Shown here in pieces: positions 17,872-26,090 of a stretch of DNA of 64,000 bases (position 1 is the first letter of the stretch; the number at the start of each line of letters is the position of its first letter). The stretch comes from Verrucomicrobia bacterium LW23 (GTDB lineage: Bacteria > Verrucomicrobiota > Verrucomicrobiia > Methylacidiphilales > UBA1321). Below the pieces are notes generated by a model. That model searched no databases. It saw only the letters and a program-made list of their open reading frames with translations, and was not told the origin of the DNA. A program made the position numbers and the translations under genes. Location: the NCBI GenBank assembly GCA_003054695.1, contig QAZA01000056.1, positions 372,001-436,000 on the forward strand, given 5' to 3'.

Positions 17872-19041
17872 CTAGTTGGCCTGCGGCGCCCGCACGCGCT
17901 TCGGCACTACCCACTCGTTGTCAATGTCATTGTACCCGGTGTAGCGCACCATGTAGAGGCCGCGCTCGCTCTTGACAACGGTGCCGGGCCACCACTTTTT
18001 GCGCCACTCAATCTCTACGGCGGTGCCGTTTTTCATCGGCAGGGTGGTGTCATACGGGCGCAGTTTATCGGCGCTCAGCCACGAGTCATAGCTTTTGGCC
18101 CAGCCGACCCAGGTTACCAGAAATTTGTCGTCCTTGCTGTCTAAGATCTTGACCTTGTACCACTTACCCTGGTCTTCTCCCTCCAGACGCTCGCCGGCGC
18201 GGGGTGCCTTCTTGCCGGTGGCCTTGGCTATTACCAGGCCGGGGGAGAAGAAAGTACCGGGGCGGGGCAGGTAGGTCGTGCGCTGGCCCTCCATAAACGA
18301 CATCTCGTCGTCCGCGTAAGTGGCTACCTCTTGCAGGGTTATGTCGCCATCGCCGTTCAGGTCAAGCAGCGGGCTGCCATTGATGGCGTCGGTCAGCACC
18401 TGGGTAAACGTCCAGTTGCCGGTGCTGGTGCTGCTGGCCTTGCTGCTCGTAAGCACAGCCATGGGGATTCGCCCGGCGTTGCGATAGACTTCTTCCTGAA
18501 GGGCGCCGCTGTAGCAGCAGTCGGCCGTCAGCAAAACGCGGTTACCCGGGAAGTTCTTGACGATAGATTTGACCACCGAGGCCATCCGCCAGTCTTCTTC
18601 CGTGTCGTAAGTCATCAGGCTAACGGGGCGCGTCGGCTGCTTGTAGTCACGCGATCCGTGGCCGGAATAGTAGAAGATAAATGTATCGCCCTTGCCGGCT
18701 TTTGCGGCAAATTCGGCCAGCTGTTCCTCCAGCTCTTCCCTGGTACCATCTTTGTTCTTGATGTACAGAATCTGCTCATCCGGCACACCGCGGTTTCGGT
18801 AGGCCTGAATCATCTTGTCATCCACGCGGCTGTGGTCCGGCCACGACGTGATGCTCTTGTCATCGTACTGGATTATGCCTGCAGCGAATATCCATGTCGA
18901 CTTGGGGTCCCACTCGTTGCGGGTGCCCTGTGCCGACGCAGCGGTGGCGCAGAGGAGCGCGGAAGTGCATACAAGCAGCGCCGCGGTGGCAATGCGGCGG
19001 AAAAGCATCCGGCCGGAGACAGCTGGTTCAGACGTGATCAT
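17872..19041 (-). CDS. Secreted caspase-fold peptidase with EF-hand loop and two chromo-barrel/Tudor-like domains
   Basis: A 389-residue protein. The ATG at 19041 has GAGG seven bases upstream and starts a signal peptide ending at about TAASAQ. The caspase domain (about 40-220) has catalytic His128 in FYYSGHGSR and Cys176 in TADCCYSG, the DxCxSG arrangement of metacaspases. Residues 227-238 (DLNGDGDITLQE) form a canonical EF-hand calcium loop. Two C-terminal repeats follow: 283-330 with FLVTWVGWAKSYDSWLSADK and 339-383 with YMVRYTGYNDIDNEWV. Both match the V-x-Y/W-x-G-W...W pattern of chromo-barrel/Tudor-knot/Agenet folds. Export, calcium loop and paired barrels together are unusual. Substrate and partner are unknown. 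Confidence 0.9.
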   Translation of the reverse strand: MITSEPAVSGRMLFRRIATAALLVCTSALLCATAASAQGTRNEWDPKSTWIFAAGIIQYDDKSITSWPDHSRVDDKMIQAYRNRGVPDEQILYIKNKDGTREELEEQLAEFAAKAGKGDTFIFYYSGHGSRDYKQPTRPVSLMTYDTEEDWRMASVVKSIVKNFPGNRVLLTADCCYSGALQEEVYRNAGRIPMAVLTSSKASSTSTGNWTFTQVLTDAINGSPLLDLNGDGDITLQEVATYADDEMSFMEGQRTTYLPRPGTFFSPGLVIAKATGKKAPRAGERLEGEDQGKWYKVKILDSKDDKFLVTWVGWAKSYDSWLSADKLRPYDTTLPMKNGTAVEIEWRKKWWPGTVVKSERGLYMVRYTGYNDIDNEWVVPKRVRAPQAN

Positions 19042-19355
19042 AAAGAAGCCTCGCGAATGGAGGCGGGTGGTTGAATGTGAAGGAGAAACGAACGCCTGGC
19101 CGCGACTTGTCGAAGAATTCAAACGGCTTTTCCCCGCCACCCAAGTGATGCCGCCGCCCTTTCGAGCGTGTCATTTCCAACACGTTACTCATTAGCTACA
19201 CGTAATCCGCGCCCGCTGCAAATGTTTGATGGGACCGAATCTCATTTTGGAGTGAACGAGAGGGCCCGAGGATCCCGCGCTTTCCATCCGCGCCAGCCAC
19301 TTGCCTGATGCGTTGTCAGCATCCACGTGCTACAATGCAGCCAACACTTGCACCC
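19042..19355. other. Gene-free spacer between divergent genes
   Basis: About 314 bases that must hold the promoters of the caspase gene (minus) and the next gene (plus). An in-frame extension of the caspase frame into this region (to 19140) has no signal-peptide logic. No repeat or RNA gene was recognised. Confidence 0.45.
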
Positions 19356-19898
19356 ATGATTTCCCTGGATAGCTCCCACTGGTCCGACATCACCCACGCG
19401 TACGGCATGGCTTCCGATATCCCCTTGCTGCTAAAGGCTTTGGAGAAGAATCCCGGCCCTCCCGCCGCCGCGCCCGCCGGCGCGCCCCACGCGGTGCGGC
19501 GCAGCGATACGTGGTTTCACCTGTGGAGTTGCCTGTGCCATCATGGCGATATTTACCCCGCAAGCTTTGCCGCGGTGCCGCACATTGTGCAGATTGGCCT
19601 GCGCGCCGCTGCGGCCGGGCCCATCTCATGCAACTTTATTCTCCTGCCCACGCGGGTGGAAATTGCCCATGCGCAGGCCGGGCGTGGCCCTGTGGTGTCC
19701 GAGACGCTGATGGAGTCCTTCCGCGCCGCCATTGCAAGGCTGCCGGAGCTTGTGGAGGCATGCCGCGCGCACGCCCCCTGGAGCGATGCCATGGTGCGGG
19801 CCGCGTGCGCCGCCACCGCCACGCTGGGCGGCCACCCGCGCTTTGCGGATGCGTTGCTGGAGCTGGATGAGCGCACTATTCAAAAGTTGTTGCGGTAG
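19356..19898 (+). CDS. Conserved hypothetical protein, possibly helical-repeat
   Basis: A 180-residue protein starting MISLDSSHWSDITHAYG; in-frame starts at 19308 and 19335 are possible and none has a clear ribosome site. The pattern SLDSSHW...HAYG.ASDIPLLLKALE, then W.HLWSCLCHHGDIYPASFAAVPHIVQI, resembles small helical proteins that I associate with HEAT-like immunity-type proteins. That is a weak recollection, not a domain match. The rest is Ala-rich helix ending in DALLELDERTIQKLLR. It precedes the phosphatase gene by 41 bases, so the two may be co-transcribed. Confidence 0.7.
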   Translation: MISLDSSHWSDITHAYGMASDIPLLLKALEKNPGPPAAAPAGAPHAVRRSDTWFHLWSCLCHHGDIYPASFAAVPHIVQIGLRAAAAGPISCNFILLPTRVEIAHAQAGRGPVVSETLMESFRAAIARLPELVEACRAHAPWSDAMVRAACAATATLGGHPRFADALLELDERTIQKLLR

Positions 19899-19939
19899 AA
19901 TGTCTTGTGGAGAGGGAACCGTCTGGAGTTTGTGTGAAC

Positions 19940-20401
19940 ATGGTGGATAAGGACACTTCGGCCCATCGCGCTGGCCGGCCCATGCGCATTCTGTTTGTGT
20001 GCGGCAAAAATCTGCGTCGCAGTCCCACAGCCGAGGCGTTGTATCGTAACGATCCCCGCGTGCAGGCGCGCAGTGCAGGTGTCAGCGACAAGGCGCGCCG
20101 TCGCGTGCGAAGCGGCGATCTTCTCTGGGCCGACCTGATTCTTGTGATGGAATCCAAGCACGCAGCGCGCCTGCGCGAAGCCTGGCGGGAGGCGGAGCCG
20201 TGCGATGCTTACGGGGAGGTGACCGCGGACGATAGCCTGCACCCGGACGCTAACGGGCTGCACGCCAGTAATTTGCCGCGTGTGGAATGCCTCGATATCC
20301 CGGACGAATTCGAGTTTGGTGACCCGGAGTTGGTTGAGCTTCTCAAGCAGTCGGTTGAGCCCTGGCTGACGGATGTGGAGGGGCCGCCTGAGGGGACGTA
20401 G
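19940..20401 (+). CDS. Low-molecular-weight protein-tyrosine-phosphatase-like protein
   Basis: A 153-residue protein with ATG 19940 chosen for a GGAG 11 bases upstream; MRILFVCGKN at 19982 is the domain start. The P-loop reads FVCGKNLRRSPTAEALY, fitting CX5RS with the nucleophilic Cys and Arg. The usual DPY/DPW acid loop is replaced by LDIPDEFEF, as in a compact LMW-PTP subgroup. The region around residues 80-115 differs from classical LMW-PTP and may recognise a different phospho-substrate. Cytoplasmic. Confidence 0.88.
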   Translation: MVDKDTSAHRAGRPMRILFVCGKNLRRSPTAEALYRNDPRVQARSAGVSDKARRRVRSGDLLWADLILVMESKHAARLREAWREAEPCDAYGEVTADDSLHPDANGLHASNLPRVECLDIPDEFEFGDPELVELLKQSVEPWLTDVEGPPEGT

Positions 20402-20525
20402 CGGCCCTGGATGGGTGGAGCTTGTCGTTTTCGCTTGAAGCCGGGCAAATCGGTGCTCATGTTCCTGCGTCGCCCTCTTGCGCCGAATCGTCCGGCGGGG
20501 CGGCATCCTTTTCGCATCCATTGCC

Positions 20526-21665
20526 ATGATTTTTTCCAGACCTACCACCTCTGCCCCGGCTGAAGACGGCCCTGTTCAGGACGTCAGCGGCAACCTGCCC
20601 GCCACCATGCGTGCGCTGGTGCTGCCTGCGCATAACCGCGATCTCGCCGCAGCCCTCGACTCGCTGCGCGTGGAGGAGCGGCCGTTGCCGGAACCCGGTC
20701 CGGGGCAAGTACTTGTGCGGATAGAGGCGGCCGGTTGCAATCCCTCGGATCTGACCTGCCTGCAGGGGCTCTACCCCGTGCCCGCAGCGCCGCCGCTGGT
20801 GCCGGGCTTCGAGGGAGCCGGCGTGGTGGTGCGGGCGGGTGCGAGCTGGCTGGGCAGTTGGCTACTGGGCCGGCGCGTGGCGTGCGGCGGCGGCTTTACG
20901 GTAGGCGGCGGCGGAACCTGGGCCGAGTATTGCCTGACGGACGCCGAGGCATGCATCCCTCTCTCGCGCGAGATGAGTCTGGAGCAAGGTGCCAGCCTCA
21001 TCGTTAACCCGTTGACAGCCATGGGGTTGCTGGACATGGCGCGACGTGGCGGCCATCGTGCCATTGTGCAAAATGCGGCGGGCGGGCAGGTGGGGACGAT
21101 GCTGGCACGCCTGTGCGCAGATGCCCGCGTGCCGCTGATTAACGTTGTGCGCCGCACGTTGCAGGCCGAGGAAATGCGCGCAGCCGGCCAGCACATTGTG
21201 CTCGATTCCTCCTCGCCCGACTTTGCTGCGGAGCTGCGCGATACGTGCCGGCGCTACGAGGCCTCCATCGCCTTTGACGCCGTGGGCGGGACTGCGACGG
21301 CGCTGCTTTTTGACGCGTTGCCGGCGGGCGGAACGGTGGTTGTGTACGGCGCGCTGGATGCGGAGTTGTGCGGAGGGATCAGCCCGTACGACGTGGTGTT
21401 TCAACGCAAGTCCCTGCAGGGGTTTTACTTGCCGCAGTATCTGAAGGAGCAGGGGCCGCTGCGGCTCCGCGATATGTCGCACAAAGCGCAGAGGCTGATC
21501 CTGCGCGGGCGCCTCTCTACGCAAGTGCGTGAGCGCGTGACGCTTGTGGAGTTTCCGGAGGCGATCAAGCGCTACGCTGCGGCCATGTCGTGGGGCAAAG
21601 TGATCCTGGTGCCCGGACGAAACTCCAGCCTCGCGTTCAAGGCACCGCCGAATCCGGTGTACTGA
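20526..21665 (+). CDS. Zinc-independent MDR oxidoreductase (quinone oxidoreductase/enoyl reductase-like)
   Basis: A 379-residue protein from ATG 20526; domain homology begins at MRALVLPAHN (20607), so the true start could be there. GroES-like N-terminal domain: ERPLPEPGPGQVLVRIEAAGCNPSDL and PLVPGFEGAGVVVRAG. The Rossmann half reads HRAIVQNAAGGQVGTMLARLC, then AFDAVGGTATALLFDALPAGGTVVVYG. Zinc ligands of alcohol dehydrogenases are absent. It likely reduces a quinone or unsaturated carbonyl with NAD(P)H. The substrate is not predictable from sequence. Confidence 0.92.
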   Translation: MIFSRPTTSAPAEDGPVQDVSGNLPATMRALVLPAHNRDLAAALDSLRVEERPLPEPGPGQVLVRIEAAGCNPSDLTCLQGLYPVPAAPPLVPGFEGAGVVVRAGASWLGSWLLGRRVACGGGFTVGGGGTWAEYCLTDAEACIPLSREMSLEQGASLIVNPLTAMGLLDMARRGGHRAIVQNAAGGQVGTMLARLCADARVPLINVVRRTLQAEEMRAAGQHIVLDSSSPDFAAELRDTCRRYEASIAFDAVGGTATALLFDALPAGGTVVVYGALDAELCGGISPYDVVFQRKSLQGFYLPQYLKEQGPLRLRDMSHKAQRLILRGRLSTQVRERVTLVEFPEAIKRYAAAMSWGKVILVPGRNSSLAFKAPPNPVY

Positions 21666-21677
21666 GCTGGAACCTGA

Positions 21678-22889
21678 GTGCAAGTGCCTGTCAACCAGGC
21701 TGTTACTGCGAGACTAACCGTGCCCGCCAAACACCCCGCTACTTCAAGGGCAGTCGCATCCCGGCGCCGCGATGCCCCGGCGCCGCTGCCTCCGCTGCCC
21801 ACGCTTGCGGAGTTTGCCAGGCCCCTGGTGGGTTGGTACCGCCGGGCGGGGCGCGACTTGCCGTGGAGACGGACGAAGGATTCGTATGCCATTGCGGTAT
21901 CGGAGTTTATGTTGCAGCAGACGCAGGTGACAACCGTGCTGCCTTACTACGATCGCTGGCTGCGTCTCTTCCCCACCTGGCAGGCGCTGGCGGAGGCGCC
22001 CGAGGGGGCCGTGCTAAAGGCCTGGGAGGGCCTGGGCTACTATCGCCGCGTGCGCAATCTGCAGCGCCTTGCCAAAGTCGTCGCGGAGTCCCCGACCGGC
22101 CGCCTGCCCGAGACCGCCGCCGGGTTGCTGGAGCTTCCGGGCATAGGCCCGTACACGGCCAGTGCGATTGCCAGCATTGCGCATAACGAGCCAACAGCCG
22201 TGCTTGACGGTAATGTCATCCGCGTCCTCACCCGGCAACTGGCCTATGGCGAAGACGTTGCCAAGCCGGCGGTTCAGGAGACGTTACGTGCTGCAGCACA
22301 AGCACTTCTGGATCCCGAAACGCCAGCCGATTTCAACCAGGCCATTATGGAGCTGGGCGCTGTCCTCTGCACGCCGCGCGGGCCGCAGTGCCTCGTGTGT
22401 CCCGTGCGCTTGCCCTGCAAGGCTGCCGCGGAGGGAGATCCGCTGCGCTACCCCGTCAAGGAACGCGCGGATACGACGGAAGTGCATGAAGTTGTTTCTG
22501 TTATGAAGCGTGAGGGACATGCTTCGTCCCAGGAACGTGCTTTGTCCCAGGGACATGCAATGTCTCTGACGCGCTATTTGTGCGAGGAGATCCCCCCAGG
22601 CGAGCGCAATCACGGCCTCTGGCGCTTCCCGCGATTTGATGCGGAAACGATGCGCGAAGAGGCGGAATTGTGCGCGTTTACCTATGGCATTACCAGGTAC
22701 CGCGTGCGCCTGCGCGCCGTCCTTGCATCTCCGTCCAGCCTAAGTGTTTGCGAGGAAACAGAAGGCGGGCAACCCGCCGGCACAGCGCCCGGCGCACGCT
22801 GGCTAACGGCGCAAGAGATTGAGGCTCTGCCATTTGCGTCGGCCCATCGAAAAATCGCCACGCTTTTGCTTGAGCGCGAATTAAAATAA
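21678..22889 (+). CDS. mutY: A/G-specific adenine glycosylase MutY
   Basis: A 403-residue enzyme if GTG 21678 is used; the first ~40 residues are not conserved and a later start is possible. It removes adenine mispaired with 8-oxoguanine. Visible features are catalytic Glu76 in SEFMLQQTQV, helix-hairpin-helix LELPGIGPYTASAI, Asp177 in LDGNVIRVL, and the [4Fe-4S] ligands Cys231, Cys238, Cys241 and Cys247 (C-x6-C-x2-C-x5-C). The NUDIX-like C-terminal domain follows. Between them, residues about 279-297 are three repeat-encoded hexapeptides (GHASSQ, ERALSQ, GHAMSL), an in-frame insertion of the dispersed palindromic repeat in the interdomain linker. Confidence 0.96.
   Translation: MQVPVNQAVTARLTVPAKHPATSRAVASRRRDAPAPLPPLPTLAEFARPLVGWYRRAGRDLPWRRTKDSYAIAVSEFMLQQTQVTTVLPYYDRWLRLFPTWQALAEAPEGAVLKAWEGLGYYRRVRNLQRLAKVVAESPTGRLPETAAGLLELPGIGPYTASAIASIAHNEPTAVLDGNVIRVLTRQLAYGEDVAKPAVQETLRAAAQALLDPETPADFNQAIMELGAVLCTPRGPQCLVCPVRLPCKAAAEGDPLRYPVKERADTTEVHEVVSVMKREGHASSQERALSQGHAMSLTRYLCEEIPPGERNHGLWRFPRFDAETMREEAELCAFTYGITRYRVRLRAVLASPSSLSVCEETEGGQPAGTAPGARWLTAQEIEALPFASAHRKIATLLLERELK
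22514..22566. repeat. Three tandem palindromic units inside mutY
   Basis: Units start at 22514, 22532 and 22550, exactly 18 bases apart. The first (GGGACA-TGCTT-CGTCCC) and third (GGGACA-TGCAA-TGTCTC) are near-perfect; the middle is degenerate. They are translated in a different frame from the BNR copies, giving GHAxSQ-type hexapeptides. Confidence 0.9.
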
Positions 22890-22917
22890 GTTCCGGACTC
22901 CGCCACGCTCATCCGGC

Positions 22918-23694
22918 TCACCCGCGCTTGCCTGCTTTGTCTGCTCGCCGCATCTCGCGCAGCAGGCTGTATTTCATCCACACCTCGCGGGCATTGCCCA
23001 GAGCAATATCCCAGCCAATGGCGCCGTCGAGAAAGCCGCGCTTGAGAATAAAACCGCGCAGCAGGCGTACGGAGGAGTGGAGCAGGGGAGCTACGGGGCC
23101 GGCCTTCTTCCCCTTCTCATAAGCGGTTAGGGCCCAAAGCTTTGCGTACTTGCTAATGCACTCGTTGCGGTCCTCGGCGTCCCGGTAGGTAAAGTGGCGC
23201 AGATGGCCGGGGAGCGTGCGGGTGGGGCCGTCCAGCTCCATGCGCTCGTGCACTCGGCCGCCGGCAAAGTGCGCCTTATCGCGAAGAAAGAGGCGAACAA
23301 GCGGGTCCGGGTACCAATCGCCGTAGCGAATCCAGCGGCCCCGGTATTGCACCATGCGGCGGAAGATGTAACCGGCAACAGCCTCAGCACCAGCGCCTTC
23401 CGCGCGAAGTGTGCGGATGGCCGCGGCTAGCTCTTCGTCGATCTCCTCGTCGGCATCGATGCTGAGCACCCACGGGTGCGAGGCCTGTGCAAGGGCAAAG
23501 TTTTTTTGGCCGACGTACCCCAGCCAGTCCTGGTGCATCACGCGTGCGCCAAAGCTCTCCGCAATGGCGCGTGTGTTGTCGGTGCTGCCGCTGTCGATGA
23601 CGACGATTTCGTCCACCAGTGGCGCGGCACTGGCGAGGCAGCGGGGGAGGTCCTGCTCTTCGTTCAGGGTAATAAGGCAGGCGGATATTTTCAT
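22918..23694 (-). CDS. Family 2 glycosyltransferase (lipopolysaccharide core WaaE/KdtX-like)
   Basis: A 258-residue protein starting MKISACLITLNEEQDL. The GT-A fold signatures are EIVVIDSGSTDNTRAIAESFGARV, QKNFALAQASHPWVLSIDADEEI (DxD-type metal site) and the acceptor region YRGRWIRYGDWYPDPLVRLFLR with GGRVHERMELDGP. This matches the WaaE/KdtX group that adds a sugar to the LPS inner core at the cytoplasmic membrane face. The C-terminus is basic and amphipathic. It is convergent with mutY (28 bases) and divergent from a small gene. Confidence 0.92.
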   Translation of the reverse strand: MKISACLITLNEEQDLPRCLASAAPLVDEIVVIDSGSTDNTRAIAESFGARVMHQDWLGYVGQKNFALAQASHPWVLSIDADEEIDEELAAAIRTLRAEGAGAEAVAGYIFRRMVQYRGRWIRYGDWYPDPLVRLFLRDKAHFAGGRVHERMELDGPTRTLPGHLRHFTYRDAEDRNECISKYAKLWALTAYEKGKKAGPVAPLLHSSVRLLRGFILKRGFLDGAIGWDIALGNAREVWMKYSLLREMRRADKAGKRG

Positions 23695-23771
23695 GCGTGT
23701 CATTCAATCGTCACGTAAACAAATGGATAACCTCATTGACGCCCTCTGCCGCTTCGACATATTGTCGCCAC

Positions 23772-23948
23772 ATGAGAACCTTCCTGGTTACCTTCGCCGA
23801 CGGTGAGAAGCTGGAAATCAAGGGCAAAACCCTTATCACCGAAGGCCCCTTCACGATTATCGTAGGCAGCGAGGAAACTCCTCAGCTTTACGTGGCATCG
23901 TTTCCCAGTCATTACGTCAAGTATATCAAGGAAGTAACTGCTAAGTAA
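23772..23948 (+). CDS. Small hypothetical protein (58 aa)
   Basis: It starts MRTFLVTFADGEKLEIKGK and reads as a compact beta-rich protein ending FPSHYVKYIKEVTAK. An upstream in-frame ATG at 23697 would overlap the divergent glycosyltransferase start and lacks support. Codon use fits the genome. No family is recognised. It stands alone between a divergent and a convergent gene. Confidence 0.65.
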   Translation: MRTFLVTFADGEKLEIKGKTLITEGPFTIIVGSEETPQLYVASFPSHYVKYIKEVTAK

Positions 23949-24002
23949 GCACTTACGCATGCCTTCCACCCGGGCGTCCGGCCTGATTTGTCATGCCGGA
24001 CG

Positions 24003-25694
24003 TCACGCGGGAGGGCGTGCCGGCTCCTCTCCTCCGGTGGCACCGGGTTCGGTCGGCGCATGACTGTCACGCAGCTTTTCGGGCGGGATCGGCGGCGCCG
24101 GGAAAAGGGCGCTGACGCCAAGCGTAACAAGGGTGCCGGCCATGACCGCCCAGGGGAAGGCCAGGATTGGTTTGCCGGGATCAAACGGCGTGTCCGTGCC
24201 GCGTAAGGCCAGGGCTGTCAGCTGGTTGTGCACGTTGCCGTAAAGGATGCTGACCGACACGATGCCCGCCGCCATACCGACCAGGTTGCCTAGATCGCTC
24301 CCACGCGTTTTGCAGATGAGGCCCAGCAGAAATACGCCGAGCAGCGAGCCGTACGTGTAGGACGTCATGCCAAAGATGATGGGCAGCACCCCGATGTCGG
24401 GATGGGAGAGCGCAATCCAGGCCGTCAGCACGCCGACGGCGGAGAGCAGCCCCGCAAACACCACCGTGCCCCAGGCTGTGCAGCGCACCATTTCCGTCTC
24501 CGAGGCCTTTGGGTTGAAATAGGGCCGGTACCAGTCGCGCGAGTAGCTGGTGGCCAACGCGTTAAGGGCGGTGCTGAGCGATCCCATGGCTGTCGCAAAA
24601 ATGCCGGCCAGCAACAGGCCGCGCAGGCCGGGGCCGAGCTCGTTGACGATAAAGTAGGCAAACACGTTCCCCTTAGGCTTGCCGTCGGCCATAATGTAGT
24701 CCCGCGGGTTTTGCTGGTAGTACACCGCAAGCAAAATGCCGATGACCAGGAAGCCGACGACCACCGGGATGTCCATCAGGCCGCTGCCGACAACCGCCAG
24801 CTGGCTGCGCTTGTGGTCCTTGGCCGTCAGCATGCGCTGCACCATGTCCTGATCGGTGCCATGCGTGGCCATCGTCATGAAGGTGCCGCCGATGATGCCC
24901 GCCCACAGGGTGTAGGGCGTTTGCAGGATGTAAGTGAAGTTCTGCCAGGCACTTCTGTCCGTTGAGATGCCGTAGTCAAAGAAGGCGAGGTTGCCCGGCC
25001 TGGTAAACGCGGCGGTAACAGAGCCCCACCCGCCAATGTGGTGCAGCAAAAACCAGGTGGCCGCAAACAGGCCGCCGTACATCATGGTGGCCTGAATCAC
25101 GTCCGTCCACACCACCGCCTTGATGCCGCCAATGGCCGTGTAAACCGTTGTAATGGCAGCTATAAAGATAATGCCTGCCGTGTACAGCCACAGGCGCCCG
25201 CCGAGGGTAAGCGACTGGTTGGCCGCAAAGTACTCCCACAGCACCACTACGATGACCGCCGCAACGTAAAGCCTTGAGCCGCTGGCCAATACGCGCGTTA
25301 CCAGAAAGAGCGCCGATGCGGCGTTTTTGGTGTAAATGCCAAAGCGAATTTCCAGGAACTCGTAGATGGAGAAGACGTTATAGTCGTAAAACGGCTTGAT
25401 GAACAGGTACGCCACCACCACGCGCGCCAATACTGTGCCAATGGCCAGCTGCACATACGTAAAGTTATGATGCAGAAAGCCTTCCTGCGGCGCGCCTATA
25501 AACGTGGCCGCCGAAATTTCCGCGGCCAGAATGGAGGCCATGACGGCCCACCACGGCATATTGCGCCCCCCCATCGCAAACTCGTCCATTGTGTTTTGCT
25601 TGCGACTGGGCCAGAGGCCTACAATGAGAATAAGCGCAAAATAGGTGCCGACGGCAAGGCCATCGACCAGTAATGCAAATGTGTAGGCGGACAT
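24003..25694 (-). CDS. Sodium:solute symporter (SSS family)
   Basis: A 563-residue integral membrane protein starting MSAYTFALLVDGLAVG; the open frame upstream lacks membrane character. About 13 helices are visible. Family marks are GGRNMPWWAVMASILAAEISAATFIGAP, YAFLEIRFG-like YEFLEIRFGIYTK, TAIGGIKAVVWTDVIQATMMYGG and GSLSTALNALATSYSRDWYRP. SSS proteins import sugars, amino acids, sialic acid or vitamins with Na+. No linked catabolic gene points to a substrate. C-terminus is Pro-rich and cytoplasmic. Confidence 0.94.
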   Translation of the reverse strand: MSAYTFALLVDGLAVGTYFALILIVGLWPSRKQNTMDEFAMGGRNMPWWAVMASILAAEISAATFIGAPQEGFLHHNFTYVQLAIGTVLARVVVAYLFIKPFYDYNVFSIYEFLEIRFGIYTKNAASALFLVTRVLASGSRLYVAAVIVVVLWEYFAANQSLTLGGRLWLYTAGIIFIAAITTVYTAIGGIKAVVWTDVIQATMMYGGLFAATWFLLHHIGGWGSVTAAFTRPGNLAFFDYGISTDRSAWQNFTYILQTPYTLWAGIIGGTFMTMATHGTDQDMVQRMLTAKDHKRSQLAVVGSGLMDIPVVVGFLVIGILLAVYYQQNPRDYIMADGKPKGNVFAYFIVNELGPGLRGLLLAGIFATAMGSLSTALNALATSYSRDWYRPYFNPKASETEMVRCTAWGTVVFAGLLSAVGVLTAWIALSHPDIGVLPIIFGMTSYTYGSLLGVFLLGLICKTRGSDLGNLVGMAAGIVSVSILYGNVHNQLTALALRGTDTPFDPGKPILAFPWAVMAGTLVTLGVSALFPAPPIPPEKLRDSHAPTEPGATGGEEPARPPA

Positions 25695-26090
25695 CGACCT
25701 GCAAAGACACCAGATTCCGCCCTGCGACGCAAACGCGATTTTGCGCAGAGGGCAGGAAAATGTCGTGACAGGGGGAGGTGGCGGCTTTCGAGCATGAGCG
25801 GGGCTATCCGGTACCATGAGCCAGATTCATGATGTGCCCCAATATTATCAGTTGCAATCAAGTTAATATGCGTTACAATCTTGGACCTGTCGTAATTCAC
25901 TCAACTTTTACCAATAGTGGTCGATATCAAAAGGAAAACAGGTCCGTCGCAAGCGGACAGCGTTTCCGGCGTTGACACCGATTCGCCATTCGTATAAACA
26001 GGTTTTTACTCAAAAAGAAAGAAGAAGCAGCCGATCGTGGGCGATTAGCTGAGAAACAGCACAGGGCTGTTCGTATCCTCGGTACTCCAT
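25695..26090. other. Gene-free divergent promoter region
   Basis: About 396 bases between the symporter start and the phosphoesterase start. AT-rich at 25840-25930. It holds one good plus-strand promoter candidate (see next entry) and presumably the symporter promoter on the minus strand. Confidence 0.5.
25972..26000 (+). promoter_or_regulatory. Candidate sigma-70 promoter for the phosphoesterase
   Basis: TTGACA at 25972-25977 is a consensus -35. TATAAA follows at 25993-25998 after 15 bases, or TAAACA at 25995 after 17 bases, inside a longer AT-rich run. This would give a leader of roughly 85 bases before ATG 26091. Confidence 0.5.
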
